A model generated the notes under the pieces. The model was not told where the DNA came from. It saw only the letters and a list, made by a program, of their open reading frames with translations, and did no database searches. From Clostridia bacterium (GTDB taxonomy: Bacteria; Bacillota; Clostridia; Monoglobales; Monoglobaceae), in assembly GCA_017626595.1 (NCBI GenBank), contig JAGAIJ010000010.1, positions 1 to 52,070 of the forward strand: a stretch of 52,070 nt of DNA, read 5' to 3'. A program made the position numbers and the translations under genes. The stretch's first letter is position 1, and each line of letters opens with the position of its first letter. Positions 40,487 to 49,779 of the stretch are shown one piece after another.

Positions 40487-41288
40487 TCGTCCTATCGGAA
40501 TATTTGATTCAGGTCTTGGCGGACTGACCTGTGTTAAAGAGGTTATGAAGATTATGCCAAATGAAGACATAATCTACTTCGGGGATACAGGAAGAGTTCC
40601 TTACGGAACACGAAGCCGCGACACTGTGATTAAATATGTGAAACAAGATATAAATTTTCTTGAAACCTTCGACATAAAATACATAATTATTGCCTGCGGA
40701 ACAGCCAGCAGTGCTGCTCTCCCATTTATTGAGGAGGAGTATGCCACAAGGATTTCAGGGGTGCTTTATCCCGCTGCGAGAGGTGCTGTCAGGGCAACAA
40801 AAAATAAAAAAATCGGCGTAATCGGAACTTCAGGAACAGTAAAATCCGGCAAGTACATTGAGGCAATCCACGAGCTTTTGCCTGATGCACAGGTTTTCCA
40901 GAAAGCTTGTCCTCTTTTTGTGCCCCTTGTTGAAAATGGAATGACAGAGGGAGAGGCTACAAGGCTTATTGCTGAGGAATACTTAAAGGAACTCCGTGAT
41001 GCAGAGGTTGATACAATAATTTTGGGTTGTACCCACTATCCACTTTTGACTGATGTTATAAGAGAAATTGTGGGAGAGGGCGTGGCATTAATTGACAGCG
41101 GTGCTGCTGCTGCGGACTTTGCAAGAGAGGATATGGAAAGACTTGGTCTCCTTTCAGACAAAAATGAAAAAGGAACGGCGAAATTCTTTGTAAGTGACAG
41201 CACGGAGAACTTTTCAGAGCTTGGAAGTATGTTCCTTCAGAAAGAAATTGACGGAGACGTGTCCTTTACAGATATAGAAAAATATTGA
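40479..41288 (+). CDS. murI: Glutamate racemase
   Basis: A 269-residue racemase supplying D-glutamate to peptidoglycan. GIFDSGLGGLT and the two catalytic cysteines are seen: Cys73 (IACGTASSAA) and Cys183 (LGCTHYPLL). The usual CNTA motif is CGTA here, Gly74 replacing a generally conserved Asn; the catalytic Cys remains. ATG 40479 is preceded by GGAGG within the ddl end. Pairing with ddl gives two cell-wall D-amino-acid steps in one operon. Confidence 0.93.
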   Translation: MDNRPIGIFDSGLGGLTCVKEVMKIMPNEDIIYFGDTGRVPYGTRSRDTVIKYVKQDINFLETFDIKYIIIACGTASSAALPFIEEEYATRISGVLYPAARGAVRATKNKKIGVIGTSGTVKSGKYIEAIHELLPDAQVFQKACPLFVPLVENGMTEGEATRLIAEEYLKELRDAEVDTIILGCTHYPLLTDVIREIVGEGVALIDSGAAAADFAREDMERLGLLSDKNEKGTAKFFVSDSTENFSELGSMFLQKEIDGDVSFTDIEKY

Positions 41289-41298
41289 GGTGGAGCCT

Positions 41299-41718
41299 TT
41301 GAAGGCAATGATAAACATAACGACCATACAGGAGCTTGACGGACGGCAGGAGAAAATTGAGCTTGAGTCTGTTGGAACCTACGGTTTTTTAAATAACGCA
41401 TATCACATTATATATAAGGAAACTGAAATGACAGGCTTTCCCGACACAACAACTACGATTAAGGCTGAGGCGGACAAGGTTACTGTAACGAGAAAGGGCA
41501 AATTCTCTTCAACAATGGAGTTTATTCTGGGAGAAAAAAGGCTTTGTAATTACCCGACGCCCTTTGGCAGTTTCCCTGTGGCTGTTTATCCCACAAAAAT
41601 TGAAAAAAGGCTTACCGATATAGGCGGAGAGCTTGAAATAGATTATATTTTAGACATTGACAACGAAGAATTTGCCAGAAATGTTTTAAGACTTAAAATT
41701 AGTGAAGCGAGAGGTTAG
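41299..41718 (+). CDS. DUF1934 beta-barrel protein (YwiB-like)
   Basis: A 139-residue protein of the DUF1934/YwiB family, small lipocalin-like barrels of unknown function. NAYHIIYKETEMTG, TTTIKA and the ending LEIDYILDI are family-like. It lies 3 bases before argS, as ywiB does in B. subtilis. TTG 41299 has the best-spaced SD (GAGGTGG); GTG 41290 overlaps that SD and ATG 41308 is a little far. Confidence 0.82.
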   Translation: MKAMINITTIQELDGRQEKIELESVGTYGFLNNAYHIIYKETEMTGFPDTTTTIKAEADKVTVTRKGKFSSTMEFILGEKRLCNYPTPFGSFPVAVYPTKIEKRLTDIGGELEIDYILDIDNEEFARNVLRLKISEARG

Positions 41719-41721
41719 AAA

Positions 41722-43419
41722 ATGAGCATTATTGAGAACTTAAAGAAAGAAATCGGACAGGCAGTTGAAAATGCCGTAAATACTGCAATGAAAAAGGGTG
41801 AACTCCCTGAAGCAGAGGTAAATGTTAAGGAACTTATGCACCTTGAAGTGCCAAAGGACCAGACACACGGGGACTTTGCCTGCAATATAGCTATGCTTCT
41901 TGCAAAGGCTATGAGATCAAACCCAAGAAATATTGCAGTTGCTATCGAAAGCAACCTTGAAAAGCTTGATATTATTGAAAAAACAGAGGTTGCAGGAGCA
42001 GGTTTTATAAACTTCTACCTTTCTGATAACTGGCTCTATCCTGTGCTTAAGGAAATTGAAGAACAGGGCGAAAGCTATGGTAAGATTGACTTGGGCAAGG
42101 GCAAAAAGGCTATGATTGAGTTCGTTTCAGCCAACCCAACAGGCCCTATGCACATGGGAAATGCCCGTGGCGGTGCTCTCGGCGACTGCCTTGCATCAGT
42201 TTTAGAATACGCAGGCTACGATGTTACAAGAGAATTTTATATCAATGATGCAGGCAACCAGATTGAAAAGTTTGGTAAGTCCTTAAATGCGAGATTTATT
42301 CAGAAAGTTAAAGGTGAGGACGCAATTGAGTTCCCTGAAGACGGTTATCAGGGCGAGGATATTAAGGATAGAGTAAATGAATTTATTGAACTTAACGGCA
42401 CAGCTTTAATTGATGCTGACGAGGATACAAGAAAGAAAGAGCTTATCGCTTATGCCCTTGAAAAGAATGTAGAGGGGCTTAAGGCTGACCTTGGGACATA
42501 CAGAATTTTCTATGATATCTGGTTCAGGGAAAGTGAACTCCATAATTCAGGCGCAGTAGCTAAAACTATCGAAAGACTTACAGAAAACGGCTATACCTAT
42601 GAAGAAGAGGGTGCTCTGTGGCTTAACTGTGAGAAGATGGGCCTTGAAAAGAATGAGGTTTTAATCCGTGCAAACGGTATTCCTACTTATTTTGCGGCGG
42701 ATATTGCATATCATATCAATAAAATTGAAACAAGAGGCTATGACCTTGTTATAAATGTATGGGGTGCAGACCACCACGGCCACGTAGCAAGAATGAAGAG
42801 AGCTATGGAGGCTGTCGGACTTGACTCGGACAAGCTTGAAGTAGTTTTAATGCAGCTGGTTCGTCTTATGCAGGACGGAGAGGTTGTAAGAATGTCCAAG
42901 AGAACAGGCAAAGCAATTACTCTTAAGGACCTTTTAGAAGATGTTTCTATTGACGTAGCAAGATTCTTCTTTAATATGAGAGCTGCGGGAAGTCATCTTG
43001 ACTTTGACCTTGACTTAGCTGTTGAACAGAGCAACGATAACCCTGTTTACTATGTTCAGTACGCTCACGCAAGAATCTGCAGTATTATTAAACTTCTTAA
43101 GGATGAGGGAATTGAAGTTCCGAAGTTTGAGGATATGAAACCTGAATTGCTTAAGGAAGAGGCTGAAATTGCACTTCTTAAGAAGCTTTGTGAATTCCCT
43201 GAAGAAATCAGGGCGGCTGCAATTTCAAGAGAACCATCAAAGATTACAAGATATGTAATTGACCTTGCAACAGCCTTCCATTCATTCTATAATGCTTGTC
43301 ATGTAAGAGTTGAGGATAAGGAACTCCAGGCCGCAAGACTCAAGCTTATCGACAGCGTAAGACAGGTTATAAGCGGAATTTTAAAGATGCTTAAGATTGA
43401 AGCGCCTGAAAAAATGTAA
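41722..43419 (+). CDS. argS: Arginyl-tRNA synthetase
   Basis: A 565-residue class I synthetase. It has an N-terminal Add1 domain (to about 110), the HIGH-type motif in SANPTGPMHMGNARGGALGD (about 132-151) and MSKRTGKAITL as the KMSKS region (about 392-402). The C-terminal anticodon-binding domain includes YYVQYAHARICSI. It is complete. No T-box precedes it; it is expressed from the ddl operon. Confidence 0.97.
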   Translation: MSIIENLKKEIGQAVENAVNTAMKKGELPEAEVNVKELMHLEVPKDQTHGDFACNIAMLLAKAMRSNPRNIAVAIESNLEKLDIIEKTEVAGAGFINFYLSDNWLYPVLKEIEEQGESYGKIDLGKGKKAMIEFVSANPTGPMHMGNARGGALGDCLASVLEYAGYDVTREFYINDAGNQIEKFGKSLNARFIQKVKGEDAIEFPEDGYQGEDIKDRVNEFIELNGTALIDADEDTRKKELIAYALEKNVEGLKADLGTYRIFYDIWFRESELHNSGAVAKTIERLTENGYTYEEEGALWLNCEKMGLEKNEVLIRANGIPTYFAADIAYHINKIETRGYDLVINVWGADHHGHVARMKRAMEAVGLDSDKLEVVLMQLVRLMQDGEVVRMSKRTGKAITLKDLLEDVSIDVARFFFNMRAAGSHLDFDLDLAVEQSNDNPVYYVQYAHARICSIIKLLKDEGIEVPKFEDMKPELLKEEAEIALLKKLCEFPEEIRAAAISREPSKITRYVIDLATAFHSFYNACHVRVEDKELQAARLKLIDSVRQVISGILKMLKIEAPEKM

Positions 43420-43431
43420 GAGGGGATAAAA

Positions 43432-43815
43432 TTGAAAAGAATTATTTCGATTTTAATAACAATAATAATATTGACGGTGCAGGGCTTTGCCTATTCTGAA
43501 AGAGATTATATTCTGGATTTGTGCTGGGCTGAGGGTGAGGTTTATATAACCAATCCGGAAAGCAAAACAGTTGTCCTTAAAAACATTAAAACAAAGGAGT
43601 TCGGACAGACTCAGGAGCTGGCTGTAAAAAACTGTGAATACACAGAAACAAAGCTGGCAGGGGGCGTTGTATTTGACGAAAATAAAGATATAATTTCTAT
43701 GGAAGAGGTTAATGAAAACCTGCTTGACAGAAAGGTGAGAATACTCATAAGCCGTTCTTTAAATGGCTATAACATAATCTATATGCGATTTTTACCGGAG
43801 GAGGTTAAGGAATGA
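43432..43815 (+). CDS. Hypothetical secreted protein
   Basis: A 127-residue protein of no family I recognise. A signal peptide (MKRIISILITIIILTVQGFA, residues 1-20) is followed by a beta-rich domain with LKNIKTKEFGQTQEL. The start is TTG 43432 behind a GAGGGG SD. It lies between argS and the S41 protease, overlapping the latter by 4 bases. The tight coupling suggests a partner or cofactor of that protease on the outer face of the membrane. Confidence 0.7.
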   Translation: MKRIISILITIIILTVQGFAYSERDYILDLCWAEGEVYITNPESKTVVLKNIKTKEFGQTQELAVKNCEYTETKLAGGVVFDENKDIISMEEVNENLLDRKVRILISRSLNGYNIIYMRFLPEEVKE

Positions 43816-45236
43816 AAAGAATAACTGCTTTAATAGTTGTACTTTCTCTGCTTTTTGTAAATGTTTGTGCTCTTGAGGTTAAGACCATGCAACAGGCACA
43901 GGTGTTTTTTGAGGCAGTAGAAGCTAATATAAAGGAAAATGTAAGATATGAGGACTTGACCTCTGAAGAATTATACAGAGGTGCAATTCTTAAGGTTTTG
44001 GAAGAAAATCCACAGATGTATAAGGCTGTGCTTTCGGGAATGCTTGAGTCAATTGACGACTATTCCAGCTATTTTGACGCAGAAGAGTCCCAGAGCTTTT
44101 TCACATCTTTAGAGGAAACAACCCTTGTGGGTATCGGTATCCAGTTCGTAATGCTTAACGGTCTTGCCACCGTTGAAATGGTTTTAGAAAACTCTCCTGC
44201 GGAAAAATGCGGAGTTAAAGCGGGGGATATTATTAAGGTTGTTGACGGAAAAGACATATCGGGCATGGATATAGAAACTGTATCCTCGCTTATTAAAGGT
44301 GTAAAGGGCACAACTGTGGTGCTTAAGGTTGCCCGTTCAGGCTTTTCCAATTTTATTGAAATTCCAATTGTGAGAGATGTAGTTTCCACAAGCTCTGTTT
44401 CCTATGAGATTATGGAAAATAAAAAGGGCGTTAAGGTAGGTTATGTAAGACTTTCACAGTTCACAGACACCTCAGCACAGAAAATGGCAGAGGTTCTTGA
44501 AAAGGTTGAACAGGAAACAACAAATATAATTATTGACTTAAGAGGAAACACAGGCGGTTATCTTGACCAGGCAGTTGCCATGAGTGAAATCTTCCTTAAT
44601 GGAGGAAAGCTTATTGTTTCCGAGGATTACAGAGGCAGGGATTTTGACACAAATTATTATGCAACAGGAGATGGCAAGGATTATCAGCCTGTAATTTTAG
44701 TCAATAATTCAAGCGCAAGCGCCTCCGAGGTGTTTACTGCTGCCCTTAAAGAAAACAACAAGACAAAGGCTGTGGTAGGAGAGAAAACCTACGGAAAGGG
44801 TACAGTCCAGACCGCTTTCCGGCTTTTAGACGGCGGAACAATTAAATATACTGTGGCGTACTACCTGACACCAAAGGGTAATAACCTCGAAAAGAACGGT
44901 ATTAAGCCTGATATTGAAGTTTTTAATCACTATGAAAAGTTTACAGACCGCTATACAGAGGACTTTTCCTATTCAAGAAAATATAAGCTTGGGGATGTGG
45001 GAAAGGATGTAAGACTTGCGAAAAAATACCTTGAGTATCTTGGTGTTTTCTATGGAGAAATCAATGAAATTTACGATGAAAATTTGAAGAATGCAGTCTA
45101 TATGTTCCAGAAATCTGCAGGCCTCTATCCATACGGCGAGTTTGATATAACAACCCAGCTTGAGCTTCTTAAGGTGCTTTTAGACTCCGAGGAGCTTGTG
45201 GATGTTCAGCTTGAAACAGCTTTAGAATTATTTTAA
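43812..45236 (+). CDS. S41 C-terminal processing peptidase with PDZ and peptidoglycan-binding domains
   Basis: A 474-residue secreted serine protease of the CtpA/CtpB type. Signal peptide (1-20), N-terminal helical part, PDZ domain (about 97-180, TLVGIGIQFV to VVLKVARSG), and S41 catalytic domain with Ser in NNSSASASEVF (about 298-308) and Lys in GEKTYGKGTVQ (about 319-329). A C-terminal PG_binding_1-like domain (about 393-465: LGDVGKDVRLAKKYLEYLG) should tether it to the wall. Such proteases cut regulators such as SpoIVFA in sporulation. Confidence 0.92.
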   Translation: MKRITALIVVLSLLFVNVCALEVKTMQQAQVFFEAVEANIKENVRYEDLTSEELYRGAILKVLEENPQMYKAVLSGMLESIDDYSSYFDAEESQSFFTSLEETTLVGIGIQFVMLNGLATVEMVLENSPAEKCGVKAGDIIKVVDGKDISGMDIETVSSLIKGVKGTTVVLKVARSGFSNFIEIPIVRDVVSTSSVSYEIMENKKGVKVGYVRLSQFTDTSAQKMAEVLEKVEQETTNIIIDLRGNTGGYLDQAVAMSEIFLNGGKLIVSEDYRGRDFDTNYYATGDGKDYQPVILVNNSSASASEVFTAALKENNKTKAVVGEKTYGKGTVQTAFRLLDGGTIKYTVAYYLTPKGNNLEKNGIKPDIEVFNHYEKFTDRYTEDFSYSRKYKLGDVGKDVRLAKKYLEYLGVFYGEINEIYDENLKNAVYMFQKSAGLYPYGEFDITTQLELLKVLLDSEELVDVQLETALELF

Positions 45237-45241
45237 TAAAT

Positions 45242-45272
45242 AAAAAGACCGTAACGAAAGTTACGGTCTTTT
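45242..45272. terminator. Bidirectional terminator between the S41 protease gene and pheT
   Basis: AAAAAGACCGTAAC (45242-45255), loop GAAA, GTTACGGTCTTTT (45260-45272). Perfect stem with A/T flanks. Confidence 0.9.
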
Positions 45273-45282
45273 ATTATGCAAA

Positions 45283-47643
45283 TTATTTCTTTAAGAAAAT
45301 GTTTTTCTTCTCAAGACGGGCGATAATGCTGTCCACATTTGCCATAACTTCATCCTTTGTAAGAGTGCGTTCAGGGTGTGAGAAGAGAATTTTAACTGTA
45401 ATTGACTTTCCGTTTTCGTCAACGTATGTGTCGGAAAGCTTAAGTCCCTTGATAAGCGGAGAATTTTCTTCTGCCACAGCCTCCTTGATTGGAGCGAATG
45501 TGTCAGAAATGAAAGTTACGTCAATTTCAATTTCAGGGAACTTTGATGGTTCAGCGTAAGAAATGCTGTCGTTTGTGAGGTTTGCAAAGGCATTGATGTC
45601 AATTTCAGCAAACACAATGTTTGCCTTCTTGTCAATCTTCTTTGAAACCACAGGATGAACTACGCCGATTTCGCCAAGCTCTACGCCGTTGCAGAAAATC
45701 TTGTTAAGATTTTTCGGATGCTTGTAGGAGTGAACTGCCTCTGCCTTTACAAAGTCGAGCTCCTTGTGCTTGATATCGTCGGCAATAACAGAGAGAATGT
45801 CGCGGAGTGCGAAGTAAATTTCTTCACAGGACTTTGTCTTTGAATAAACTGTGATTGCAAGCTTTTTCTTTTCATCGCAGAGCCCGTCAGCCTTAAGTCC
45901 GTCAATAACGCGTCCCACTTCAAATACAGCCATATCGGAAAATGCTGATGTGTTTGTCTTAATCTGACAAAGCTGAGTTGGGATAATTGACTTTCTTATT
46001 GTTTCAATGTTAGGATTTGTAGCGCTTACAAGCTTGATGTTGTCTTCAATATCAATGCCAAGGTTCTTGTATTCGTCATAATACTGCCAGATATAAGAAT
46101 GGAGCTCGTGCATTGAATATCTCTTAACGAGAATGTCCTTAACCTTGTCCTCAACGCTCTTTTCGATGCCTGCACGAACAGGGTAAAGAGGAACAAGCGC
46201 TGTGTTTATGTCGAAGTTGTCATAACCGTATATTCTTGTGATTTCTTCTACGATATCAGCCTTAATTGTAACGTCCTTAGTAGCTCTCCAGCTTGGAACT
46301 GTAACCTTAAAGTCGTCACCGTTGTTTTCAACGCCAAAGCCGAGGGCTGTAAGAGTTTTAACGATAGTATCGTTGGAGATTTCAATGCCTGTATAACGGT
46401 TAATGAAATCCTTTTTGAATTCAAGGTTAACTGTGTCATAGTGGAATGCGTATTCGTCTGTGAGTGAGGAAATTACCTCTGCACCGCAGTCGAAATCCTG
46501 CATAAGCTTTACAAATCTTGCAATAGCAGGAACTGTCATTTCAGGGTCAAGACACTTTTCGTATCTCATTGAAGCGTCAGTTCTGTGAGCTAAACGAACA
46601 GTTGACTTTCTTATTGAAACAGCGTCAAAAGTAGCTGATTCAAGAGTGAGGCAAGTTGTATCCTCGACAATTTCAGAGTCAAGACCGCCCATAATACCTG
46701 CGATTGCAACAGGAGTATTGTCGTTGCAAATCATAAGTGTATTTTCGTCAATGTCCCTGTCGATGCCGTCAAGAGTTTTGAAAGTAAATGGCTTGTCAAA
46801 ACGCTTAATGCGGATTTTTTCAATCTTTCTTGAGTCGAAAGCGTGCATAGGCTGTCCCATTTCAAGCATTAAATAGTTTGTAAGGTCAGCGAGGAAGTTA
46901 ATTGCTCTCATACCACAGTAGTAAAGGCGGATTCTCATATTAACAGGAGAAACCTTTCTTGTGATATTCTTAACCTGAAGACAGGAATATCTTTGACAAA
47001 GCGGGTCTTCAATCTTCATATCGATTGATGGGAGTGAGGCATAGCTGTTAAGGTCTGCAACGTCAAGTTCCTTAAGAGGTCTGTGGGCTAAAGCTGCAAA
47101 CTCTCTTGCTATACCGTAGTGACTCCAAAGGTCAGGTCTGTTTGTTAAGGACTTGTTGTCAACCTCGAAAATAATATCGTCGATTGCGTAGATGTCCTTA
47201 AGGTCAGTACCGTTTGGAAGATCATCTGTAATTTCCATAATACCCTCATGGCTGTCGGAAATGCCGATTTCCTTTTCAGAACAGCACATACCGTAGGATG
47301 TAAAGCCTGCCAAATCTCTTGGAGTAATGTCGATTTCGCCGATTTTTGCTCCAACCTTAGCGAAAGCAGTTTTCATACCAACTCTGACGTTTGGCGCACC
47401 GCAGACAACGTCTGTTAAAGTGCCTTCCCCTGCGTCCACCTTAAGAAGATGGAGCTTTTTAGACTCAGGGTGGTCATTTACTTCTTTAATTTCAGCAACA
47501 ACGATTCCGGAAAGGTCGCTTCCCTTAAAGAAAATATCGTTTTCAACCTCCGCTGTGGAAAGTGAGAACTGATTTATAAGTTTAACTTTATCCAGACCGC
47601 TTAAATCAACAAAGTCTGAAATCCAATTCATAGATAAAAACAT
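45283..47643 (-). CDS. pheT: Phenylalanyl-tRNA synthetase beta subunit
   Basis: A 786-residue large subunit. It has the N-terminal MNWISDFVDLSG, an EMAP-like tRNA-binding domain (about 40-150), the B3/B4 editing region (RYSCLQVKNITRK, MGQPMHAFD), B5 and the C-terminal anticodon-binding FDX-ACB domain. ATG 47643 has a well-placed GGAGGTG. It follows pheS after 15 bases in a Phe T-box operon. The length is normal. Confidence 0.97.
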   Translation of the reverse strand: MFLSMNWISDFVDLSGLDKVKLINQFSLSTAEVENDIFFKGSDLSGIVVAEIKEVNDHPESKKLHLLKVDAGEGTLTDVVCGAPNVRVGMKTAFAKVGAKIGEIDITPRDLAGFTSYGMCCSEKEIGISDSHEGIMEITDDLPNGTDLKDIYAIDDIIFEVDNKSLTNRPDLWSHYGIAREFAALAHRPLKELDVADLNSYASLPSIDMKIEDPLCQRYSCLQVKNITRKVSPVNMRIRLYYCGMRAINFLADLTNYLMLEMGQPMHAFDSRKIEKIRIKRFDKPFTFKTLDGIDRDIDENTLMICNDNTPVAIAGIMGGLDSEIVEDTTCLTLESATFDAVSIRKSTVRLAHRTDASMRYEKCLDPEMTVPAIARFVKLMQDFDCGAEVISSLTDEYAFHYDTVNLEFKKDFINRYTGIEISNDTIVKTLTALGFGVENNGDDFKVTVPSWRATKDVTIKADIVEEITRIYGYDNFDINTALVPLYPVRAGIEKSVEDKVKDILVKRYSMHELHSYIWQYYDEYKNLGIDIEDNIKLVSATNPNIETIRKSIIPTQLCQIKTNTSAFSDMAVFEVGRVIDGLKADGLCDEKKKLAITVYSKTKSCEEIYFALRDILSVIADDIKHKELDFVKAEAVHSYKHPKNLNKIFCNGVELGEIGVVHPVVSKKIDKKANIVFAEIDINAFANLTNDSISYAEPSKFPEIEIDVTFISDTFAPIKEAVAEENSPLIKGLKLSDTYVDENGKSITVKILFSHPERTLTKDEVMANVDSIIARLEKKNIFLKK

Positions 47644-47658
47644 ATTTTCGCACCTCCA

Positions 47659-48711
47659 TTATTCGTCGTCAGTGAACTGGGAAAGACTCTTTAAGTTTCC
47701 GCTGTTCAAATCACGAATATCCTTTACGCCGTATTTCATCATAGCAAGTCTTGTAAGACCGAGACCGAAGGCAAAGCCTGTGTATTCCTCAGGGTCAATT
47801 TCCCCTGCTTTTAATACTTCAGGGTGAATCATACCGCAAGGGCAAAGCTCAAGCCAACCGCTGTGCTTACAGGAAGGACAGCCTTCTCCACCGCAGATAA
47901 GACAGCTTATATCAAGCTCGAAGCCCGGTTCTACGAATGGGAAGAAGCCCGGACGGAGACGAACCTTTATATCCTTTTTGAAAACTTCTGAAAGCATAGT
48001 TTTCATAAAGAAGATAAGATTTGAAATAGAGATGTTCTTGTCAACCATAACACCTTCCATCTGGAAGAATGTGTTTTCGTGACAGGCGTCTGTAGCTTCG
48101 TTTCTGAAACATCTTCCAGGGAAGATTGCCTTAATCGGAACACCGTTATTTACAAGGTTGTCCTTGTACTTTTTGTAAATTGCATTCTGTGTAGCAGAAG
48201 TGTGTGACTTTAAGAGCTGACCGTTTTCAAGATAGTATGTATCCTGCATATCACGGGCAGGGTGATGCTTCGGAATGTTAAGTGCCTCAAAGCATTCATA
48301 GTCAGTAACAACCTCGCTGTATTCTTCCACAGTAAAGCCCATGGACTTGAAGATTGCTTCACACTGTCTCTGTACGAGAGTGATAGGGTGATATGAACCC
48401 CTTTCAGTGTTGGCAGGAGTGGAAATATCAAAATCCTGCATCTTGTTAATTTCTTCGAGGATAGCCTTATGTTTAAGCTCCTCAGTTTTCTCTGCAATAA
48501 TTTCGGAAACTTCGTTCTTGAGAACATTCACAGCCTGTCCGAAAGACTTTTTCTCCTCAGGAGTGAGGGATTTCATATCCTTCATAAGCTCTGTAATAAG
48601 ACCGTTCTTTCCTAAATACTTAACTTTAATGGCTTCAAGCTGGGAGATTTCGTTGACAGCCTCAAGTTCTGCCATAAAACTCTGCTTGATTTCTGATGTT
48701 TTATCAGCCAC
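47659..48711 (-). CDS. pheS: Phenylalanyl-tRNA synthetase alpha subunit
   Basis: A 350-residue catalytic class II subunit. Features are the coiled-coil N terminus, RGSYHPITLVQRQ, CFRNEATDACHENTFFQMEG, and the C-terminal GFAFGLGLTRLAM (motif 3). An insertion at about 276-305 holds a cysteine cluster (CLICGGEGCPSC, then CPCGMIHPEVL), a probable zinc knuckle seen in many clostridial PheS. GTG 48711 with AAAGGA nine bases upstream is chosen; an in-frame ATG at 48729 has no SD and precedes that SD. Confidence 0.95.
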   Translation of the reverse strand: MADKTSEIKQSFMAELEAVNEISQLEAIKVKYLGKNGLITELMKDMKSLTPEEKKSFGQAVNVLKNEVSEIIAEKTEELKHKAILEEINKMQDFDISTPANTERGSYHPITLVQRQCEAIFKSMGFTVEEYSEVVTDYECFEALNIPKHHPARDMQDTYYLENGQLLKSHTSATQNAIYKKYKDNLVNNGVPIKAIFPGRCFRNEATDACHENTFFQMEGVMVDKNISISNLIFFMKTMLSEVFKKDIKVRLRPGFFPFVEPGFELDISCLICGGEGCPSCKHSGWLELCPCGMIHPEVLKAGEIDPEEYTGFAFGLGLTRLAMMKYGVKDIRDLNSGNLKSLSQFTDDE

Positions 48712-48736
48712 AAAAATCAATCCTTTCATATAAAAT

Positions 48737-48982
48737 AAAAAACTCGTCCCTAAAATAGGGACGAGCATAGTTTACTAAACCCGCGGTACCACCCGACTTC
48801 AGAGGTAAGCCTCTGCACTTAAAACAAGAATTGCGCCCTTGTACGCCCGACTTAATCAAAGCTTTCGTCGGATACTCCAATGCTGAAATTCACGAAAAGG
48901 TTCTTATGGTTGCTCCCAGCCGTCGACAACCACTCTCTTTAAGAATTGGCTTTACGCTACTTACACATCTTCACAGTATGCA
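48737..48982 (-). ncRNA. T-box riboswitch, phenylalanine specific (pheST)
   Basis: On the minus strand the leader runs from about 48982 to the terminator. The T-box core GGGTGGTACCGCGGG is at 48780-48794, with the UGGU that pairs with the tRNA end. The specifier loop contains UUC (complement of 48885-48887) in AATTTCAGC, reading tRNA(Phe). The terminator stem CTCGTCCCTA/TAGGGACGAG with a T run is at 48737-48766. It controls pheS-pheT by reading uncharged tRNA(Phe). Confidence 0.95.
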
Positions 48983-48988
48983 AAATGA

Positions 48989-49017
48989 ATTATATAACAT
49001 TTTGTAAATTTTGTCAA
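48989..49017 (-). promoter_or_regulatory. Promoter of the pheST T-box operon
   Basis: Minus strand TTGACA (49012-49017), 17-bp spacer, TATAAT (48989-48994), both boxes consensus. Confidence 0.88.
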
Positions 49018-49023
49018 CACCCA

Positions 49024-49776
49024 TTACAGAAGGTCTGCAAAGTGAGGGCGTGTTCTCTTGAATAAAATTCTTCCTATAAATAATAAAACAAGTGTAATTG
49101 CCCAGAAGTAAATTAAAAGACGCCATCTTTCCCAGAAATAAATTCCGAAAGCAAAGGTGTCACGGTAGCCCTGAACAACGTAGAATATAGGGTTAAGCTT
49201 AAAAATAAATGTAAGACTCTGTGGAATATCAGCAATGTTCCAGAAAATTGGTGTAATCCAGAATCCCATCTGTACGATAACACCGACAATGTTGGCTGTG
49301 TCCTTTAAGAATGCGTTAAGCACAGCACAAATCTGTCCTAAAGCATAGGAAATTGCAAAGGCACAGACCATATAATACAGAATCTGTATGTGAATGAAGT
49401 GAGGGAAAACCCCACAGGCAATACTTACTATAAATGTAAGAAGAACAAAGAAAAGGTGTACGCCAAAGGCTGAGATAATTCTTACCATAGGGAGAATTTC
49501 CACAGGGAACACAACCTTTTTTACAAGGTAGGAATAGTCTGTGAATACCCCTGTTGCACCGCCCCAGGATTCTGAAATAAAGAACCATGGGATAATTCCC
49601 GATACAAGCCAAAGAACGTATGGCACATCCCCTACGTCGCCGTTGCCAAAAGCAACCTGAAATACAAACCAATAGATTAAAACTGTAATTACAGGGTTAA
49701 TAAATGCCCAGATTGTGCCAAGGGCTGAACCTGCGTATTTTGCCTTAAAATCGTTTTTTGCAAGTGATAAAAGCAT
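49024..49776 (-). CDS. ABC-2 type permease for polysaccharide or teichoic acid export
   Basis: A 250-residue membrane protein of the TagG/Wzm group. The motif KNDFKAKYAGSALGTIWAFINPV begins near residue 7, then six helices, and LNPIFYVVQGYRDTFAFG (about 197-214) is the family's C-terminal signature. It should export an undecaprenyl-linked polymer together with an ATPase (TagH/Wzt). No ATPase gene follows; the next minus-strand unit is pheST, whose -35 box begins 6 bases past the stop. ATG 49776 has a GGAGGAA SD. The N terminus is slightly shorter than many relatives. Confidence 0.85.
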   Translation of the reverse strand: MLLSLAKNDFKAKYAGSALGTIWAFINPVITVLIYWFVFQVAFGNGDVGDVPYVLWLVSGIIPWFFISESWGGATGVFTDYSYLVKKVVFPVEILPMVRIISAFGVHLFFVLLTFIVSIACGVFPHFIHIQILYYMVCAFAISYALGQICAVLNAFLKDTANIVGVIVQMGFWITPIFWNIADIPQSLTFIFKLNPIFYVVQGYRDTFAFGIYFWERWRLLIYFWAITLVLLFIGRILFKRTRPHFADLL

Positions 49777-49779
49777 AAT

